Assembly: GCF_002153655.1 (NCBI RefSeq)
Contig: NZ_JOPJ01000015.1
Span: 1-52,415 of the forward strand
Source: Acetobacter okinawensis
GTDB lineage: Bacteria; Pseudomonadota; Alphaproteobacteria; Acetobacterales; Acetobacteraceae
DNA: 52,415 bases
Direction of reading: 5' to 3'
The translations under genes and the position numbers were made by a program. The notes under the pieces were generated by a model that was given only the letters and a program-made list of their open reading frames with translations, did not search any database and was not told the origin of the DNA. Shown here piece after piece: positions 52,214 to 52,415 of this stretch (position 1 is its first letter; each line of letters starts with the position of its first letter).

Positions 52214-52415
52214 ATGAAACACACATCAGGACCATACAGCTTGAAACGTAGAGACCTGTTTGCGGCTTCTCTGGCAGCCGGAATGATGGGAGTTGCACGC
52301 CGGAGCTGGAGTGCGGCGCCAAACGGGGCAGCCCCTCAGGCCGCCGTAGCCCTTGGCCGCACGGCCCTGCACGGCACCATCCCCCGGCTGGTGCCCATTC
52401 GCGCCCATGCCGACC
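52214..52415 (+). CDS. Tat-signal protein, partial (runs off the window)
   Basis: The frame is open from an ATG with AGGA nine bases upstream to the end of the window, giving the first 67 residues only. It starts with a clear twin-arginine signal (LKRRDLFAASLAAGMMG at about residues 10-26). The region after it, ending LVPIRAHAD, resembles the beginning of exported FAD-dependent oxidoreductases of the D-amino-acid oxidase kind, but too little is present to be sure. It follows the aldolase terminator and could belong to the same island. Confidence 0.65.
   Translation, partial: MKHTSGPYSLKRRDLFAASLAAGMMGVARRSWSAAPNGAAPQAAVALGRTALHGTIPRLVPIRAHAD

Overview
The window reads as chromosomal DNA from an acetic acid bacterium (Acetobacteraceae, probably Acetobacter or a close relative). 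This rests on protein resemblance and on the physiology implied: a Tat-exported gluconolactonase-type protein, many exported oxidoreductase-type proteins, TonB uptake and proton/cation antiporters. It is an inference, because no rRNA is present. I see no transposase, integrase, phage gene or CRISPR array. The tRNA-Val(CAC) at the left edge shows no attachment-site duplication. Both strands carry genes in short operons with Shine-Dalgarno sites, and in many cases the ribosome site moves the start away from the longest reading frame.

Left part (1-8.7 kb), mostly housekeeping: tRNA-Val, an OmpR-type response regulator, a YkuD L,D-transpeptidase, a CPA1 antiporter with an RCK domain, an rsmB-guaB pair, a 69-residue unknown protein and an orphan family 5 solute-binding protein. 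From 8.7 to 14.0 kb lies a divergent block of a zinc-ribbon peptidase, a transglutaminase, a circularly permuted ATP-grasp protein and an Alpha-E protein, followed by an exported peroxiredoxin. This gene set recurs widely and is predicted to make or modify a peptide-like product, but the product is unknown. From 14.1 to 24.6 kb come an exported lactonase, a sulfate-binding protein with an OprO-type porin, a metallo-hydrolase, MYG1, a SodC with an altered zinc site, a second CPA1 antiporter and a pirin-like protein that seems to have lost its metal ligands.

From 24.6 to 31.6 kb is a complete three-part drug-efflux set (DHA2 transporter, HlyD adaptor, NodT outer-membrane lipoprotein), with a divergent LysR gene and a good candidate LysR operator between them. 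A second LysR gene faces a lipocalin-like gene across another inverted repeat. From 31.6 to 36.2 kb a class II (B12-dependent) ribonucleotide reductase is divergent from a DyP peroxidase-encapsulin operon. The peroxidase ends in a textbook encapsulin targeting peptide, and the operon is best read with a TTG start. Next come an ABC-F ATPase, a YaiI-family protein and a histidinol-phosphate-aminotransferase-like protein carrying a twin-arginine signal.

The right part (40.2 kb to the end) is the most interesting region. It looks like one catabolic island around a LysR regulator. On the minus strand are a guanidino-group hydrolase (DDAH/arginine deiminase superfamily), a 2-hydroxyacid dehydrogenase and an M20 N-carbamoyl/allantoate-type amidohydrolase. 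On the plus strand are the LysR gene, an amino-acid ABC transporter with fused binding and permease domains, its ATPase, a TonB-dependent receptor, a sugar isomerase/epimerase, a 2-oxoglutarate/Fe(II) oxygenase, a class II aldolase and the start of another Tat-exported protein that runs off the window. The enzymes would fit a route that imports a guanidino compound, deiminates it to a ureido compound, removes the carbamoyl group and processes the carbon skeleton. I know of no described pathway with this combination; the substrate is unknown and the pathway is my inference.
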